Shown: one piece after another, positions 1 to 12,580 of the stretch
Layout of the letters: each line of letters starts with the position of its first letter
How positions within the stretch are numbered: the first letter of the stretch is position 1
Assembly (NCBI RefSeq): GCF_006443685.1
Contig: NZ_VFYP01000001.1
Coordinates: 2,232,001-2,296,000, forward strand
DNA from: Rhizobium glycinendophyticum
GTDB lineage: Bacteria; Pseudomonadota; Alphaproteobacteria; Rhizobiales; Rhizobiaceae
Direction: 5' to 3'
Length of the DNA: 64,000 nt
Program-made: the position numbers and the translations under genes
The notes under the pieces: generated by a model
The model's database searches: none
Told to the model about the DNA's origin: nothing
Seen by the model: only the letters and a program-made list of their open reading frames with translations

Positions 1-1
1 G

Positions 2-391
2 TCTGACACGGTTGCGCAAGGCTTCGGCTCGCTCGGCCTGATGACCTCGGTTCTCTTGTCTCCGGATGGCCGCACGGTTGAAGCCGAAGCCGCCCACGGC
101 ACGGTGACCCGTCACTACCGCCAGCACCAGAAGGGTCAGGAAACCTCGACCAACTCGATCGCCTCGATTTTCGCCTGGACCCGTGGCCTCGCTCACCGCG
201 CCAAGCTGGACGACAATGCGGAACTCGCCCGTTTCGCAACGACGCTGGAAAAGGTCTGCATCGACACCGTCGAAGCCGGTTACATGACGAAGGACCTGGC
301 GCTCCTCATCGGCCCAGATCAGCCATGGCTGTCGACCACCGCCTTCCTCGACAAGGTCGACGAGAACCTGAAGAAGGCCATGGCCGCCTGA
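2..391 (+). CDS. icd: Isocitrate dehydrogenase, NADP-dependent (3' part only)
   Basis: The C-terminal 129 residues of NADP-isocitrate dehydrogenase, the TCA-cycle enzyme converting isocitrate to 2-oxoglutarate and CO2. The gene runs in from outside the window; the open frame begins at base 2. The piece carries family hallmarks: [13 protein letters not shown], which helps bind the NADP phosphate, and the following [14 protein letters not shown]. The family is usually about 404 residues, so roughly two thirds is missing only because of the window edge. A strong intrinsic terminator follows 28 bp after the stop. Identification is confident from the conserved C-terminus. Confidence 0.95.
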   Translation, partial: SDTVAQGFGSLGLMTSVLLSPDGRTVEAEAAHGTVTRHYRQHQKGQETSTNSIASIFAWTRGLAHRAKLDDNAELARFATTLEKVCIDTVEAGYMTKDLALLIGPDQPWLSTTAFLDKVDENLKKAMAA

Positions 392-419
392 TCGGCGATC
401 AGTGCTGCCTCATAACAAG

Positions 420-446
420 CCCGGCCAGTATTGGCCGGGTTTTTTC
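420..446 (+). terminator. Rho-independent terminator of icd
   Basis: Perfect 8-bp stem (CCCGGCCA / TGGCCGGG) with a GTAT loop, followed by six T. It lies 28 bp after the icd stop codon and runs up to the 3' end of the convergent membrane-protein gene. Confidence 0.9.
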
Positions 447-966
447 ATGCCTCGACGACCTCCTCTGAAACCGATCCGCTGTCGGCGTCTTCGGCATCGA
501 GCCGGGCAAAACGTTCGCGGATCTGGTTTGTCAGACGCACGCTCGAAACGCTGAGACCGCTTACGACCACATCGGCGAAATGCTCCACCTCCGGCGCTTC
601 CTCATCAAGATAGCGGAACCGCATGAAGGTTCGCCGGCCGTCGCGCCGTTGTTCGAACTCGATGATGGTTTCCCAGGGAATCCGGGTATCACTGCGATAA
701 TCGACGATCTCCTCGTCATTCAACTCCAGCGCCGGCTTCAATGCCTTGACGATCCGTCTGAAGCTTCTGTGCAATCCCAGAAAACTGAGCGCCAGGAGCA
801 CAAGGTAGAAGAAGCTGGTGAAGGAGCCGAATCCGCCACCCAGCACCTGCGCCAGAACGCCGCCGAAAGCGACGGCAAAGACGATCGTCAGCAGGGTGAC
901 ACCGAGGAGCGGCACGGCACGCGCCGGATAGGCGACGAGAAGGAAAGGTCTGTTGTCATTGGCCAT
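445..966 (-). CDS. Small inner-membrane protein of unknown function
   Basis: A 173-residue protein. I chose the ATG at 966 (MANDNRPFLL) because it sits just before the first hydrophobic segment, whereas the longer open frame would add 48 residues without family character. Two membrane segments lie at about residues 10-55 (AVPLLGVTLLTIVFAVAFGGV and FFYLVLLALSFLGLH), followed by a soluble C-terminal half with alternating beta-type pattern (ELNDEEIVDYRSDTRIPWETI). That layout resembles bacterial PH-like (YcxB/bPH) membrane proteins, but I do not recognise a named family. It is divergent from the glutathione S-transferase gene. Confidence 0.7.
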   Translation of the reverse strand: MANDNRPFLLVAYPARAVPLLGVTLLTIVFAVAFGGVLAQVLGGGFGSFTSFFYLVLLALSFLGLHRSFRRIVKALKPALELNDEEIVDYRSDTRIPWETIIEFEQRRDGRRTFMRFRYLDEEAPEVEHFADVVVSGLSVSSVRLTNQIRERFARLDAEDADSGSVSEEVVEA

Positions 967-1063
967 GGGAAAACTGTAATCAAAAAGGCGGAGGCTGGAC
1001 ACCCGGTGGCAGACGCCCCACGCGCCATCTCCGGGGATAACATCCGCTCGCGGGAGGAAGACG

Positions 1064-1693
1064 ATGTCGGATCTGCATTTGTATACACACCCTATGTCGC
1101 GCGGACGCATCGCCCGCTGGATGCTGGAGGAACTGGGCGAACCCTACGAGACCGAAATCATCGCCTTCGGCCCACAGATGAAGGCGGAAGGCTATCGACG
1201 CATCAATCCGATGGGCAAGGTGCCGGCCATCCGCCACGGCGACACTGTCGTCACAGAATGCGCGGCCATTTGCGCCTATCTGGCCGATGCCTTCCCTGAA
1301 GCCGGCCTTGCGCCGGCCCTGAACAGGCGCGGCGACTATTATCGCTGGATGTTTTTTGCAGCGGGGCCACTGGAGGCGGCCGTCACCAATCGCAGCCTGA
1401 ATGTCGAGGTGCCGCAGGAGCGCAAAGGCATGGTCGGCTACGGCTCCTTCGAGACGGTCATGGACACGCTTGAGAAGGCGCTGTCGGGCCGCCAGTTCGT
1501 TGCCGGCGATCGCTTCTCCGCTGCCGATGTCTATGTCGGCGCCCATGTCGGCTGGGGACTGCAGTTCGGATCGATCGAGAAACGCCCCGCCTTCGAAGCC
1601 TATTTCAGCGCTCTTTCCGCGCGACCCGCCTATCAACGGGCGCGCGCGCTTGACGATGCCGCGGTGGCGGAACTGCAGAAGACAACGGCTTGA
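1064..1693 (+). CDS. Glutathione S-transferase family protein
   Basis: A 209-residue cytosolic GST-fold protein. The N-terminal thioredoxin-like domain (about 1-80) contains the SRGRIARWMLEE helix, the cis-proline loop region NPMGKVPAI and the TECAAICAYLA glutathione-contacting segment. The helical C-terminal domain (about 90-205) contains the conserved FSAADVYVGAHVGW element. Length matches the family. The ATG has a GGAGG ribosome site six bases upstream. Substrate cannot be read from the sequence; such proteins conjugate glutathione to electrophiles or act in redox reactions. Confidence 0.88.
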   Translation: MSDLHLYTHPMSRGRIARWMLEELGEPYETEIIAFGPQMKAEGYRRINPMGKVPAIRHGDTVVTECAAICAYLADAFPEAGLAPALNRRGDYYRWMFFAAGPLEAAVTNRSLNVEVPQERKGMVGYGSFETVMDTLEKALSGRQFVAGDRFSAADVYVGAHVGWGLQFGSIEKRPAFEAYFSALSARPAYQRARALDDAAVAELQKTTA

Positions 1694-1841
1694 AAAGTCA
1701 ACGGGCGTACCAGATCGGAGGATAGGAAATCGGCCGGCAGATGAAGCCGGCGATTGCAAAACGGGCCGGACTCGGTGTCCTATGCGATCAGATGCTCTGA
1801 GCCCAGGGAGCGCGCATGCCAGACATCGTGTGTGACACGGA

Positions 1842-3464
1842 ATGAAGGAAGACCTTCTCCCGAAGACCATCAGTGTGTTTCGCGAGGGTTATGATGCCGC
1901 GAGGCTGAAGGCGGACGCCTTGGCGGGCCTGACGGTCGCCATCGTCGCCCTTCCCCTTTCCATGGCAATTGCGATTGCCTCCGGCGTCACACCCGACCGC
2001 GGCCTCTACACCGCCATCATCGGCGGCTTTCTCGTCTCGGCACTCGGCGGTAGCCGCCATCAGATCGGCGGCCCTGCGGGAGCTTTCATCGTGCTGGTGG
2101 CTGCCACCGTCAGCCGCCACGGCGTCGACGGGCTGTTGCTGGCGACCGCAATGGCCGGCCTCATGCTGCTCGCGGCCGGCTTCTTAAGGCTCGGAGATTA
2201 TATCAAGTTCATCCCCTACCCCGTCACCGTCGGCTTCACCGCTGGCATCGCCGTCATCATTTTTGCAAGCCAGATCGGCGAGTTTTTCGGCCTGACCTTC
2301 CCAGCAGGCGAACCTGGACCGCTGATCGACAAGATCCCGGCCATCGCAGCCGCCCTGCCCAGCTTTTCTCCATCGGCAGCCGCGATTGCCGGACTAACTG
2401 TTGTGATTATCCTCCTCATCCGCCGTCTCCGGCCGACTTGGCCCGGATTGCTGATTGCGGTGGTCACAGCCTCGATAGTCGCCGCATTGCTGTCGCTGCC
2501 GGTTTCAACGATCGGCTCGAAGTTCGGCGGCATCCCCTCAGGCTTGCCGCTGCCGAGCCTGCCGCAGCTTTCGCCCGACCTTGCCCTCGCCGTCCTGCCC
2601 GACGCAATCGGCTTTGCGCTCCTCGGTGCGATCGAATCTCTGCTGTCGGCGGTTGTGGCGGACGGCATGACCGGACGCCGGCATCGCTCGAATGTCGAAC
2701 TGGTGGCACAGGGCATCGCCAATATAGGCTCCGCCCTATTCGGGGGCATCTGCGTCACCGGCACCATCGCCCGCACTGCCACCAATGTCCGGGCTGGTGC
2801 CACAAGCCCGGTTTCCGGCATGCTGCATTCCCTCTTCCTGCTGGCCTTCATGCTGGTGGCCGCGCCGCTGGCGGCCTATATCCCGCTGCCGAGCCTGGCT
2901 GGTGTTCTCGCGGTCGTCTCCTGGAACATGGTGGAGCGCGCGGCAATCCTGACCTTGATTCGCTCCTCGCGCGGCGAAACCCTGGTGCTGGCAGTCACAT
3001 TTCTGCTGGTAATCTTCCGCGACCTCACCGAGGGAATCCTCGTCGGCGTCTCCCTCGCTGCCCTCCAATTCATCCACCACATGGCGAAGGGTCTGCGGGT
3101 GACCAGCCAACAGGAGGAACTGCCGCTCGACAATAGCGATTACGGCACAGTCATTTATCGCCTGGACGGCGCCTTCTTCTTTGGGGCAGTCGCGGCCGCA
3201 AGCGCAGTGCTTGATCGCATTGCAGACGGCCACCGCAACCTCGTGCTGGATTGTACCGGAATCCAGTTCATCGATACGTCAGGCGCCAATCTGCTGGCGG
3301 GAGTGATCCGCAAGGCACAGAAGGGCGGCGTCAAGGTTTACGTTGTCAGTGACCGACCGGAAATTCGTGTGATGCTCTCCCATCACGAACTGCATGCGCA
3401 GGACATTGTCTTCACTTCGACACTCAGCCAGGCGCAGTGGGCGATCCGCGGCAACAGGATCTGA
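1842..3464 (+). CDS. SulP family anion transporter with STAS domain
   Basis: A 540-residue integral membrane permease of the SulP/SLC26 family. Residues about 25-400 form the membrane core, with typical stretches ALAGLTVAIVALPLSMAIAIASGV and GLYTAIIGGFLVSALGGSRHQIGGPAGAF. Residues about 425-535 are a cytoplasmic STAS domain with the conserved DCTGIQFIDTSGANLL loop. Family members move sulfate, bicarbonate or dicarboxylates; the substrate here is undecided. The start at 1842 lacks a strong ribosome site, so it is less sure than the frame. Transcribed convergently with alaS. Confidence 0.9.
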   Translation: MKEDLLPKTISVFREGYDAARLKADALAGLTVAIVALPLSMAIAIASGVTPDRGLYTAIIGGFLVSALGGSRHQIGGPAGAFIVLVAATVSRHGVDGLLLATAMAGLMLLAAGFLRLGDYIKFIPYPVTVGFTAGIAVIIFASQIGEFFGLTFPAGEPGPLIDKIPAIAAALPSFSPSAAAIAGLTVVIILLIRRLRPTWPGLLIAVVTASIVAALLSLPVSTIGSKFGGIPSGLPLPSLPQLSPDLALAVLPDAIGFALLGAIESLLSAVVADGMTGRRHRSNVELVAQGIANIGSALFGGICVTGTIARTATNVRAGATSPVSGMLHSLFLLAFMLVAAPLAAYIPLPSLAGVLAVVSWNMVERAAILTLIRSSRGETLVLAVTFLLVIFRDLTEGILVGVSLAALQFIHHMAKGLRVTSQQEELPLDNSDYGTVIYRLDGAFFFGAVAAASAVLDRIADGHRNLVLDCTGIQFIDTSGANLLAGVIRKAQKGGVKVYVVSDRPEIRVMLSHHELHAQDIVFTSTLSQAQWAIRGNRI

Positions 3465-3509
3465 GGCGTGCAGAGGCGAAGCACTCGATCGCACCTCACC
3501 TGAAACGGC

Positions 3510-3536
3510 AAGGGCCGGCGAAGAACGCCAGCCCTT
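3510..3536. terminator. Hairpin between the convergent SulP and alaS genes
   Basis: Arms AAGGGCCGGCG and CGCCAGCCCTT with a 5-base loop pair at 10 of 11 positions. It lies in the short gap between the two convergent stop codons and could serve both. No clear T run follows on either strand, so it is only a probable terminator. Confidence 0.5.
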
Positions 3537-3560
3537 GATGCTTATAAAACTTTGATCGCG

Positions 3561-6215
<2,655 letters not shown>

Positions 6216-6322
6216 GTCACGCCCTTCATTCGGGCCGGAGGCCCGGCCAATTCGCAAAATCAATGGCTTTTATCGCCCGGCATGCCCCCTGTCCAGCGGC
6301 GTATCCGCGCGTGCAAATGAAA

Positions 6323-6354
6323 ACCGGCCGCGTTTCCAGTGAAACGCGGCCGGT
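6323..6354 (-). terminator. Terminator after recA
   Basis: Perfect 14-bp inverted repeat (ACCGGCCGCGTTTC / GAAACGCGGCCGGT, loop CAGT). On the minus strand it ends in TTTTC. It lies between the recA stop and the alaS start, so alaS probably has its own promoter. Confidence 0.85.
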
Positions 6355-6379
6355 GGAAATTTCCGAAAAGCAGAGCGCC

Positions 6380-7468
6380 TCAGAGATCTTCGGCAGTGTC
6401 CCCGTCATTGGCGTCGGGACCACCATTCTGCAGGAACTTCTCGGCAATCAAACCGGCATTCTGACGGAGCGCCATTTCGATCTCCTGGGCCACAGGCGGA
6501 TTGTCACGCAGGAACAGCTTGGCGTTTTCACGACCCTGGCCGAGGCGCTGACTGTTGTAGGAGAACCAGGCACCCGACTTCTCGACGATGCCGGCCTTGA
6601 CGCCGAGGTCGACCAGTTCGCCGGTCTTCGACACGCCTTCACCATACATGATGTCGAATTCGACCTGCTTGAACGGAGGGGCCATCTTGTTCTTGACGAC
6701 CTTGACGCGGGTCTGGTTGCCGACAACCTCTTCACGATCCTTGACCGCACCGATGCGGCGGATGTCGAGGCGCACCGAGGCGTAGAACTTCAACGCATTA
6801 CCGCCGGTCGTCGTTTCCGGCGAACCGAACATGACACCGATCTTCATGCGGATCTGGTTGATGAAAATAACCATCGTCTTCGACTTGGAGATCGAAGCCG
6901 TGAGCTTGCGAAGCGCCTGGCTCATCAAACGAGCCTGCATGCCCGGCAGGCTGTCACCCATTTCGCCTTCGATTTCAGCCCGCGGGGTAAGGGCCGCGAC
7001 CGAGTCGACGACGAGAACGTCAATAGCGCCGGAACGCACGAGCGTATCGGTGATTTCGAGCGCCTGTTCGCCCGTGTCCGGCTGCGAGATCAAAAGATTC
7101 TGCAGATCGACGCCGAGCTTACGGGCATAGACTGGATCGAGCGCGTGTTCAGCGTCGACAAAGGCGCAGATGCCGCCCTTCTTCTGCGCTTCCGCAATCG
7201 TCTGCAGCGCCAGCGTCGTCTTACCCGAGCTTTCAGGCCCGTAAACTTCAATGATACGGCCCTTCGGCAAACCGCCGATACCGAGCGCAATGTCGAGGCT
7301 GAGCGACCCCGTCGAGACCGTCTCGACTTCGACCACGCTCTCGTTCGCGCCGAGCTTCATGATCGAGCCCTTGCCGAACGAGCGTTCGATCTGCGAGAGC
7401 GCCGCTTCCAATGCCTTGCTTTTATCCACCGATTTGTCCTCTACAAGCCGCAAAGAATTCTGTGCCAT
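6380..7468 (-). CDS. recA: RecA recombinase
   Basis: A 362-residue DNA-dependent ATPase that forms filaments on single-stranded DNA, drives homologous recombination and triggers LexA self-cleavage. The ATG at 7468 ([22 protein letters not shown]) is the family start; 63 codons of open frame upstream are not RecA. Visible motifs are Walker [31 protein letters not shown] (Walker B and loop L1), and [22 protein letters not shown] (loop L2). The acidic C-terminus ([11 protein letters not shown]) is typical. A LexA-type box 128 bp upstream indicates SOS control. Confidence 0.98.
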   Translation of the reverse strand: MAQNSLRLVEDKSVDKSKALEAALSQIERSFGKGSIMKLGANESVVEVETVSTGSLSLDIALGIGGLPKGRIIEVYGPESSGKTTLALQTIAEAQKKGGICAFVDAEHALDPVYARKLGVDLQNLLISQPDTGEQALEITDTLVRSGAIDVLVVDSVAALTPRAEIEGEMGDSLPGMQARLMSQALRKLTASISKSKTMVIFINQIRMKIGVMFGSPETTTGGNALKFYASVRLDIRRIGAVKDREEVVGNQTRVKVVKNKMAPPFKQVEFDIMYGEGVSKTGELVDLGVKAGIVEKSGAWFSYNSQRLGQGRENAKLFLRDNPPVAQEIEMALRQNAGLIAEKFLQNGGPDANDGDTAEDL

Positions 7469-7595
7469 TCGATCCACCTTTAGGTTATTGAGGCCGCATA
7501 GGCAATGAAGCCGCCGATGGACATTATGTACTCTATTTGTTCTCATTCCGCAAGGGGGCGCGAAGTCTTTATTCCGACAGCGTTTTCGGGCGCGC

Positions 7596-7610
7596 GTTCG
7601 AATTATGTTC
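7596..7610. promoter_or_regulatory. SOS box (alphaproteobacterial LexA site)
   Basis: GTTC-GAATTAT-GTTC, an exact match to the GTTC-N7-GTTC direct repeat bound by LexA in rhizobia. It lies in the intergenic region between divergent recA (start 128 bp away) and psuK (start 101 bp away). Assignment to recA is the natural reading; an effect on psuK cannot be excluded. Confidence 0.85.
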
Positions 7611-7710
7611 CGCCAATGCGAGGGCTCGTCGGGTGCATTGTGCCGGACGGTGCTCAAAGGCAGCCGGTTGAGGCTTCGATTCGTGATGCGCGTTGTGAGG
7701 TGTGGCTGCC

Positions 7711-8655
7711 ATGACCATCGAAATCCTTGCTGTTGGCGGTGCCCATCTCGACCGCCGCGCCCGTATCTCAGGCGACACCAAACCGGGCGCCAGCAATCCC
7801 GGGCGCTGGTTCGAGGAGCCAGGTGGCGGCGTCTTCAATGCAGCCCGCAACCTCGCCCGTCTCGGCCGCGCTGTGCGGCTGATCGCGCCACGCGGCGGCG
7901 ACGCGGCCGGCCAGGCGGTTGCGGACGCAGCAGAACGCGCCGGCATCGAGGACTGGCCCGTCGTGTTCCTCGATAGGGCGACCCCGAGCTACACGGCCAT
8001 TCTGGAGAATGACGGAAACCTCGTCATCGCGCTTGCCGACATGGCCCTTTACGATGCCTTCGTCGCAAGGCGGCTAAGAGCGCGCTCGATGCGCGAGAGC
8101 CTCACGGTGGCCCGCCACCTGCTCTGCGACGCGAACCTGCCGCCGGAAACCCTCTCGGCACTCGCAGCTTCGGCAGCCCGGCTCGGGCGCGGCGTGTCCG
8201 CCATTGCCATCTCGCCGGCCAAAGTCGTCCGGTTGCGGGGGGCCTTCCCGCATCTCGATCACCTCTTCATGAACGGCGCCGAGGCCGAAGCGATTGCCGG
8301 CATAAGGGCGGACCAGCCGGAAGACTGGCCAACTCTCCTGCGCGCCTGCGGCTTGCGCGGAGGTTCGGTCACGTCGGGCAGCGGACGCACGATTGCGTTC
8401 GATGCGGAGCGCATTGCCGTCATCGAACCTGCCACGATCAAGACAATCGGCGATGTCACCGGGGCCGGCGACGCCTTCGCCTCGGGCTTCCTGCATGCAA
8501 GGCTTGCCGGCGGCGACCTTTGCGAAGCGCTACGCCTCGGCACCGCCTGCGCCGCCATTACCCTTGCCTCTCCCCATGCGACCGATGAAAATCTGTCGGC
8601 AGCCCGGCTCGACACGCAGTTGTCACTTGTCCCGCCGGCCCGTTTCCTGCCATGA
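7711..8655 (+). CDS. psuK: PfkB-family carbohydrate kinase, probable pseudouridine kinase
   Basis: A 314-residue ribokinase-fold enzyme. PfkB signatures are visible: [19 protein letters not shown] near the N-terminus and the catalytic anion-hole motif [13 protein letters not shown] near residue 250. Because the next gene encodes pseudouridine-5'-phosphate glycosidase, the substrate is probably pseudouridine, phosphorylated to the 5'-phosphate before the C-C bond is cut. I chose the ATG at 7711; a GTG three codons upstream is possible, but the GTGAGG ribosome site is better spaced for the ATG. The gap to psuG is 28 bp, so they form an operon. Confidence 0.85.
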   Translation: MTIEILAVGGAHLDRRARISGDTKPGASNPGRWFEEPGGGVFNAARNLARLGRAVRLIAPRGGDAAGQAVADAAERAGIEDWPVVFLDRATPSYTAILENDGNLVIALADMALYDAFVARRLRARSMRESLTVARHLLCDANLPPETLSALAASAARLGRGVSAIAISPAKVVRLRGAFPHLDHLFMNGAEAEAIAGIRADQPEDWPTLLRACGLRGGSVTSGSGRTIAFDAERIAVIEPATIKTIGDVTGAGDAFASGFLHARLAGGDLCEALRLGTACAAITLASPHATDENLSAARLDTQLSLVPPARFLP

Positions 8656-8683
8656 CGGGCCGTTCCAGCTTGAAAGATCTCCC

Positions 8684-9610
8684 ATGACCCGTTCCATCTC
8701 CCCCCTCCTGCCGATCGCTTATTCCAGCGAAGTGACGGCTGCCAAGCAGCGTGGTGCTGCCATCGTCGCGCTCGAATCCACCATCATTACTCATGGCATG
8801 CCCTATCCCGGCAATCTGGAGATGGCGCTGAGCGTCGAAAATATCATCCGCCAGCAGGGCGCAGTCCCTGCCACCATCGCCGTCATTAAGGGCGTGCTGC
8901 ATATCGGACTTGAGCCGGCCCAACTGGAAGAGCTGGCACAGATGGAACACGTGATGAAGCTGTCGCGCGCCGATCTGGCCTTTGCCATCGCCGAACGCCG
9001 CAATGGCGCGACCACCGTCGCCGCGACCATGATTGCCGCCTATCGCGCCGGCATCCATGTCTTTGCCACCGGCGGCATCGGCGGCGTCCATCGCGGCGCC
9101 GAAGAAAGCTTCGACATTTCCGCCGACCTCGAGGAACTTGCCCGCACCGGCGTCATCGTCGTCTCCGCCGGTCCGAAGGCGATCCTCGACATCCCGAAGA
9201 CCTTGGAAGTGCTCGAAACCCGCGGCGTTCCCGTCGTCACCTATGACAGCGAGGAGTTCCCGGCTTTCTGGTCGCGCAGTTCAGGTCTCAAGAGCCCGCT
9301 CAGCCTGCCGAGCCCTGCGGCCATCGCCAACTTCCAAAAGATGCGCGACGAACTCGGCATTGCAGGCGGTATGCTGATCGCCAATCCCGTTCCCGAGGCG
9401 GACGAAATCCCGCGCGAGGAGATGGAGATCTATATCAGCCGCTCGCTCGCCAATGCCGAGCGCGACGAAATCGTCGGCAAGGCGGTTACCCCCTATCTGC
9501 TCGACAACCTCTTCCACCTGACCGGCGGCCGCAGCCTCAAGACCAATATCGCCCTGGTCGAGAACAATGCCCGCCTCGCCGCCGAAATCGCCGTCGCGCT
9601 GAACAGCTGA
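8684..9610 (+). CDS. psuG: Pseudouridine-5'-phosphate glycosidase
   Basis: A 308-residue enzyme that reversibly splits pseudouridine 5'-phosphate into uracil and ribose 5-phosphate. Near-invariant family stretches are present: ALESTIITHGMPYP, AIERRNGATTVAAT (written here as AERRNGATTVAAT), VFATGGIGGVHRGAE, VTYDSEEFPAF and the C-terminal TPYLLDNLFHLTGGRSLKTN. Length equals the family norm. The ATG at 8684 is chosen; the open frame extends nearly 300 bp upstream but overlaps psuK. It completes a salvage route for RNA-derived pseudouridine with psuK. Confidence 0.95.
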   Translation: MTRSISPLLPIAYSSEVTAAKQRGAAIVALESTIITHGMPYPGNLEMALSVENIIRQQGAVPATIAVIKGVLHIGLEPAQLEELAQMEHVMKLSRADLAFAIAERRNGATTVAATMIAAYRAGIHVFATGGIGGVHRGAEESFDISADLEELARTGVIVVSAGPKAILDIPKTLEVLETRGVPVVTYDSEEFPAFWSRSSGLKSPLSLPSPAAIANFQKMRDELGIAGGMLIANPVPEADEIPREEMEIYISRSLANAERDEIVGKAVTPYLLDNLFHLTGGRSLKTNIALVENNARLAAEIAVALNS

Positions 9611-9631
9611 CGCGAGGTACGTACGAAAACG

Positions 9632-9665
9632 AAAGAGCCCGCCGGATCCCTCCGGCGGGCTCTTT
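9632..9665. terminator. Bidirectional terminator between psuG and cckA
   Basis: A perfect 15-bp stem (9632-9646 with 9651-9665) and TCCC loop, with A/T tracts at its ends. It separates the convergent psuG and cckA genes, 21 bp after psuG and 25 bp after cckA. Confidence 0.9.
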
Positions 9666-9690
9666 TACATCTAATGCAGACCGTTTCGGC

Positions 9691-12318
9691 TCAGCCATCA
9701 CCATCGAGCATTTCGCGCACCGCAACGGCCAACTGCTTTAGCGAGAAGGGCTTCGGCAGGAAGCCGAATTTGGCATCGGCAGGCAGGTTGCGAGCAAAGG
9801 CATCTTCGGCATAACCCGAGACGAAGATGAACTTCAGATCAGGATATTTCTTTCTGAGTTCGGTGAGCAGGGTAGGCCCGTCCATCTCCGGCATGACCAC
9901 GTCGGAGACGACAATGTCCACCTCTCCGTTGAGCTCGTCCATGATATCGAGCGCCTCGACGCCCGATCCCGCCTCGTGGACGGTATAGCCCCGCGTTTCC
10001 AGCATGCGCTTGCCGCCGCGCCGCACGGCCTCCTCGTCCTCGACAAGAAGGACCACGGCCGACTTGCCAGTAAGATCCTTGCCATCGGCCGACGGATCGG
10101 CGGCATTTGAGGGTGTGGCAGGCGGGAGATTGCCGGACGCAGCAACCGCCGCAGCCTTGGCTTCCTCGGAAACAACGGCAACCTCGGGAATATGGCGCGG
10201 CAGGAAAATGCGAAACGCGGTCCCCTTACCCACTTCCGATTCCGGATAGATGTAGCCGCCCGATTGCTTGACGATGCCATAGACCATGGCGAGCCCAAGC
10301 CCGGTGCCCTTGCCGACTTCCTTGGTGGTGAAAAAGGGCTCGAAGATCTTGTCCATGATCTCGGGCGCGATGCCGGTTCCGGTGTCGGCCACTTCAACCA
10401 GCACCATCTCTTCCGCCGGCAAACCGCGATAGCCAAAATCCGCAGCCTCGTCACCGCTGACGTTGCGCGTCGACACGGTGATCGTGCCGCCTTGTGGCAT
10501 AGCGTCCCGTGCATTGACGCAGAGATTGATAAGCACCTGCTCGAACTGCGACAGATCGGTTTTGACCGGCCAGAGGTCACGGCCATATTCGACCTTGAGC
10601 TTGACGTTCGAACCGGAAATCAGCCGGTCGACCAGCATGCGCAGGTCTCCGATGACATCGGTCAAATTCAGCACGCTCGGCCGCATCGTCTGCTTGCGCG
10701 AAAAGGCGAGGAGCTGACGCACGAGGACTGCCGCGCGATTGGCGTTGCGCTTGATCTCCATGAGATCGGCAAAGCTGGCATCCGAAGGCCGGGCCTGCAA
10801 AAGCAGGTGGTCGGACGACAATAGGATCGCCGTCAGCACGTTGTTGAAGTCATGCGCAATGCCGCCAGCAAGCGTTCCCACCGCATTCATCTTCTGCGTC
10901 TGCGCCATCTGCGCCTCAAGCGCCTTCTGGTCGGTCACGTCGACCGCATAAACGATCGCGGCCTCTTCCGGCGCCTCGTCGCTTTGGTCAATCACCGCAT
11001 TGACGTAGAAGCGGAAATGCCTGGTGTCATTGGTCGGGTGACGGCTGTCGATAGGCGTGATGTCGACCTGCCGGTCCATGGCAGCTGCCAAAGCCGCTTG
11101 AAAGGCTTCGCGCTCGCTCTCGTGCAGGACGACCTCGATACGGCCGTGCCGCTCGATTTCATCGCGCGAGATGATGTCGGCGAAAAGCTTCATGAACGGC
11201 GCATTGGTGCGCAGAATGCGGCCTTCGCCATCAACCGAAGCAATCGCCATCGGCGTATTGTTGAAGAAGCGCGTAAAGCGCATCGAGGCAACGGAATCGG
11301 ACTGGTCGGAACCTTCGCCCTGCTGGCGGGCGAGCACGATCGACCGACTTTCGCCCGGCGCGCCGTCACGGGCAGCGCGAACCCGGTGCACCAGACGCAC
11401 CGGCAGGCTTTGACCGTTCACCCGGCGGAGATCGAGATCGAGCGTTTCCGTCCGCGCCTGGCCGGGCTCCGCCTGGACCGAGTTGATCAACGCCATGCCT
11501 TCACCGGCAACGAGATCGCTGATCGACATCGAACCCGGGCTGAACTGGGTCAGATCGACGCCCAACCATTCGGCGAGCGTCGCGTTGAGATAATAGATTT
11601 CGCCCTTGCGGCCGGCGGAGAAAAAGCCGGCCGGCGCATGATCAAGATAGTCGATCGCGTGCTGCAGTTCCTTGAAGAAGCGCTCCTGATCGTCCCGCTC
11701 GGACGTAATGTCGGAGATCTGCCAGACATGAAGACTACGGCCACGACCCTCACCCGGCAAAAGTCGCGCTTTCAGCCGGTACCAATGCGCGCCGGAACCG
11801 TTTGCCGTCAGGCTGCCGATCGGCTTCAGCAGGCGGAATTCCTCGTAGCTTTCGCGGCCCTCGCGCAATCCGTTGGTCAAGCGGTAAAGCGCTTCGCTCG
11901 ACTCGCGGTACCGCGACAGAAGAGCCTCCAGCGTCTGCACCTCCGTCGCCTTCTTCGCGCCGGTCATGGCACCATAAGCGGCATTGGCAAAGACGATCCG
12001 CCCTTCGGCGTCGGTGATCAGCGTACCCTCCGGCTGGCTCGCAAGGAAGTGCCGGGCCAGACCGTCACCATGCGGCTGCGGCATGACCTCAACAAAGCCG
12101 ATCACCGCCGAGACGATGAAGAAAATCCCCATCATCGCCAGAATACCGAGTACCCCGAGGACGACCTGGTTGTCCAACTGGTCGCGGAACACGACGAAGG
12201 CTGCAGCGGCTGCGAGCAGCACCAGCGCAAGCAAGAGGATGCGCAGCGCGGCACCAATTCCACCCCGGCGATCAACCAGCGGGCTGTCTCCGTCGCGGTC
12301 GTTGAGCTCTCGTGTCAT
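9691..12318 (-). CDS. cckA: Hybrid sensor histidine kinase CckA
   Basis: An 875-residue membrane-bound hybrid kinase/phosphatase that, with ChpT, feeds phosphate to the cell-cycle regulators CtrA and CpdR. Two membrane segments lie at about residues 24-44 and 53-76, followed by PAS-type domains at roughly 90-200, 215-330 and 350-465. The H box [15 protein letters not shown] puts the phospho-acceptor at His489. The ATP domain shows the N box ([10 protein letters not shown], about 598-607), DTGTGI and the [11 protein letters not shown] lid. The C-terminal receiver has DEEAV, Asp806 in [12 protein letters not shown] and Lys856. Architecture and length match CckA. No chpT, divL or ctrA lies in this window. 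Confidence 0.95.
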   Translation of the reverse strand: MTRELNDRDGDSPLVDRRGGIGAALRILLLALVLLAAAAAFVVFRDQLDNQVVLGVLGILAMMGIFFIVSAVIGFVEVMPQPHGDGLARHFLASQPEGTLITDAEGRIVFANAAYGAMTGAKKATEVQTLEALLSRYRESSEALYRLTNGLREGRESYEEFRLLKPIGSLTANGSGAHWYRLKARLLPGEGRGRSLHVWQISDITSERDDQERFFKELQHAIDYLDHAPAGFFSAGRKGEIYYLNATLAEWLGVDLTQFSPGSMSISDLVAGEGMALINSVQAEPGQARTETLDLDLRRVNGQSLPVRLVHRVRAARDGAPGESRSIVLARQQGEGSDQSDSVASMRFTRFFNNTPMAIASVDGEGRILRTNAPFMKLFADIISRDEIERHGRIEVVLHESEREAFQAALAAAMDRQVDITPIDSRHPTNDTRHFRFYVNAVIDQSDEAPEEAAIVYAVDVTDQKALEAQMAQTQKMNAVGTLAGGIAHDFNNVLTAILLSSDHLLLQARPSDASFADLMEIKRNANRAAVLVRQLLAFSRKQTMRPSVLNLTDVIGDLRMLVDRLISGSNVKLKVEYGRDLWPVKTDLSQFEQVLINLCVNARDAMPQGGTITVSTRNVSGDEAADFGYRGLPAEEMVLVEVADTGTGIAPEIMDKIFEPFFTTKEVGKGTGLGLAMVYGIVKQSGGYIYPESEVGKGTAFRIFLPRHIPEVAVVSEEAKAAAVAASGNLPPATPSNAADPSADGKDLTGKSAVVLLVEDEEAVRRGGKRMLETRGYTVHEAGSGVEALDIMDELNGEVDIVVSDVVMPEMDGPTLLTELRKKYPDLKFIFVSGYAEDAFARNLPADAKFGFLPKPFSLKQLAVAVREMLDGDG

Positions 12319-12580
12319 GAATGCCTCTTGCCTTTAAGCGCGCCGTGTCCCGAACATCGCCCGAGAATCGGTGCAGCCTCCTGTTTAACAATTTGCCCGT
12401 ACCGCAAAAAGCGAAGAAAGGCTGAGAATAACGGCTGCGACGACTATCCCACAGGATTGCCGCATTCAGGACTGATAGCATGATGGCGGTTTGCCGTCCT
12501 CAACATCGACAGGACAAAAACCGCGGATTGCAGACAGCAACGTCTTCTGCCAGAAAAGCCTGCTAAAGGGAGCGTTTAAC

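Noticed and set aside
6263..7483. Long open frame on the plus strand opposite recA (406 codons)
   Set aside because: It is antisense to a certain recA gene and its translation has no recognisable domain; GC-rich third positions keep antisense frames open.
10852..12483. 543-codon plus-strand frame opposite cckA
   Set aside because: Fully antisense to cckA, with Arg/His-rich low-quality composition.
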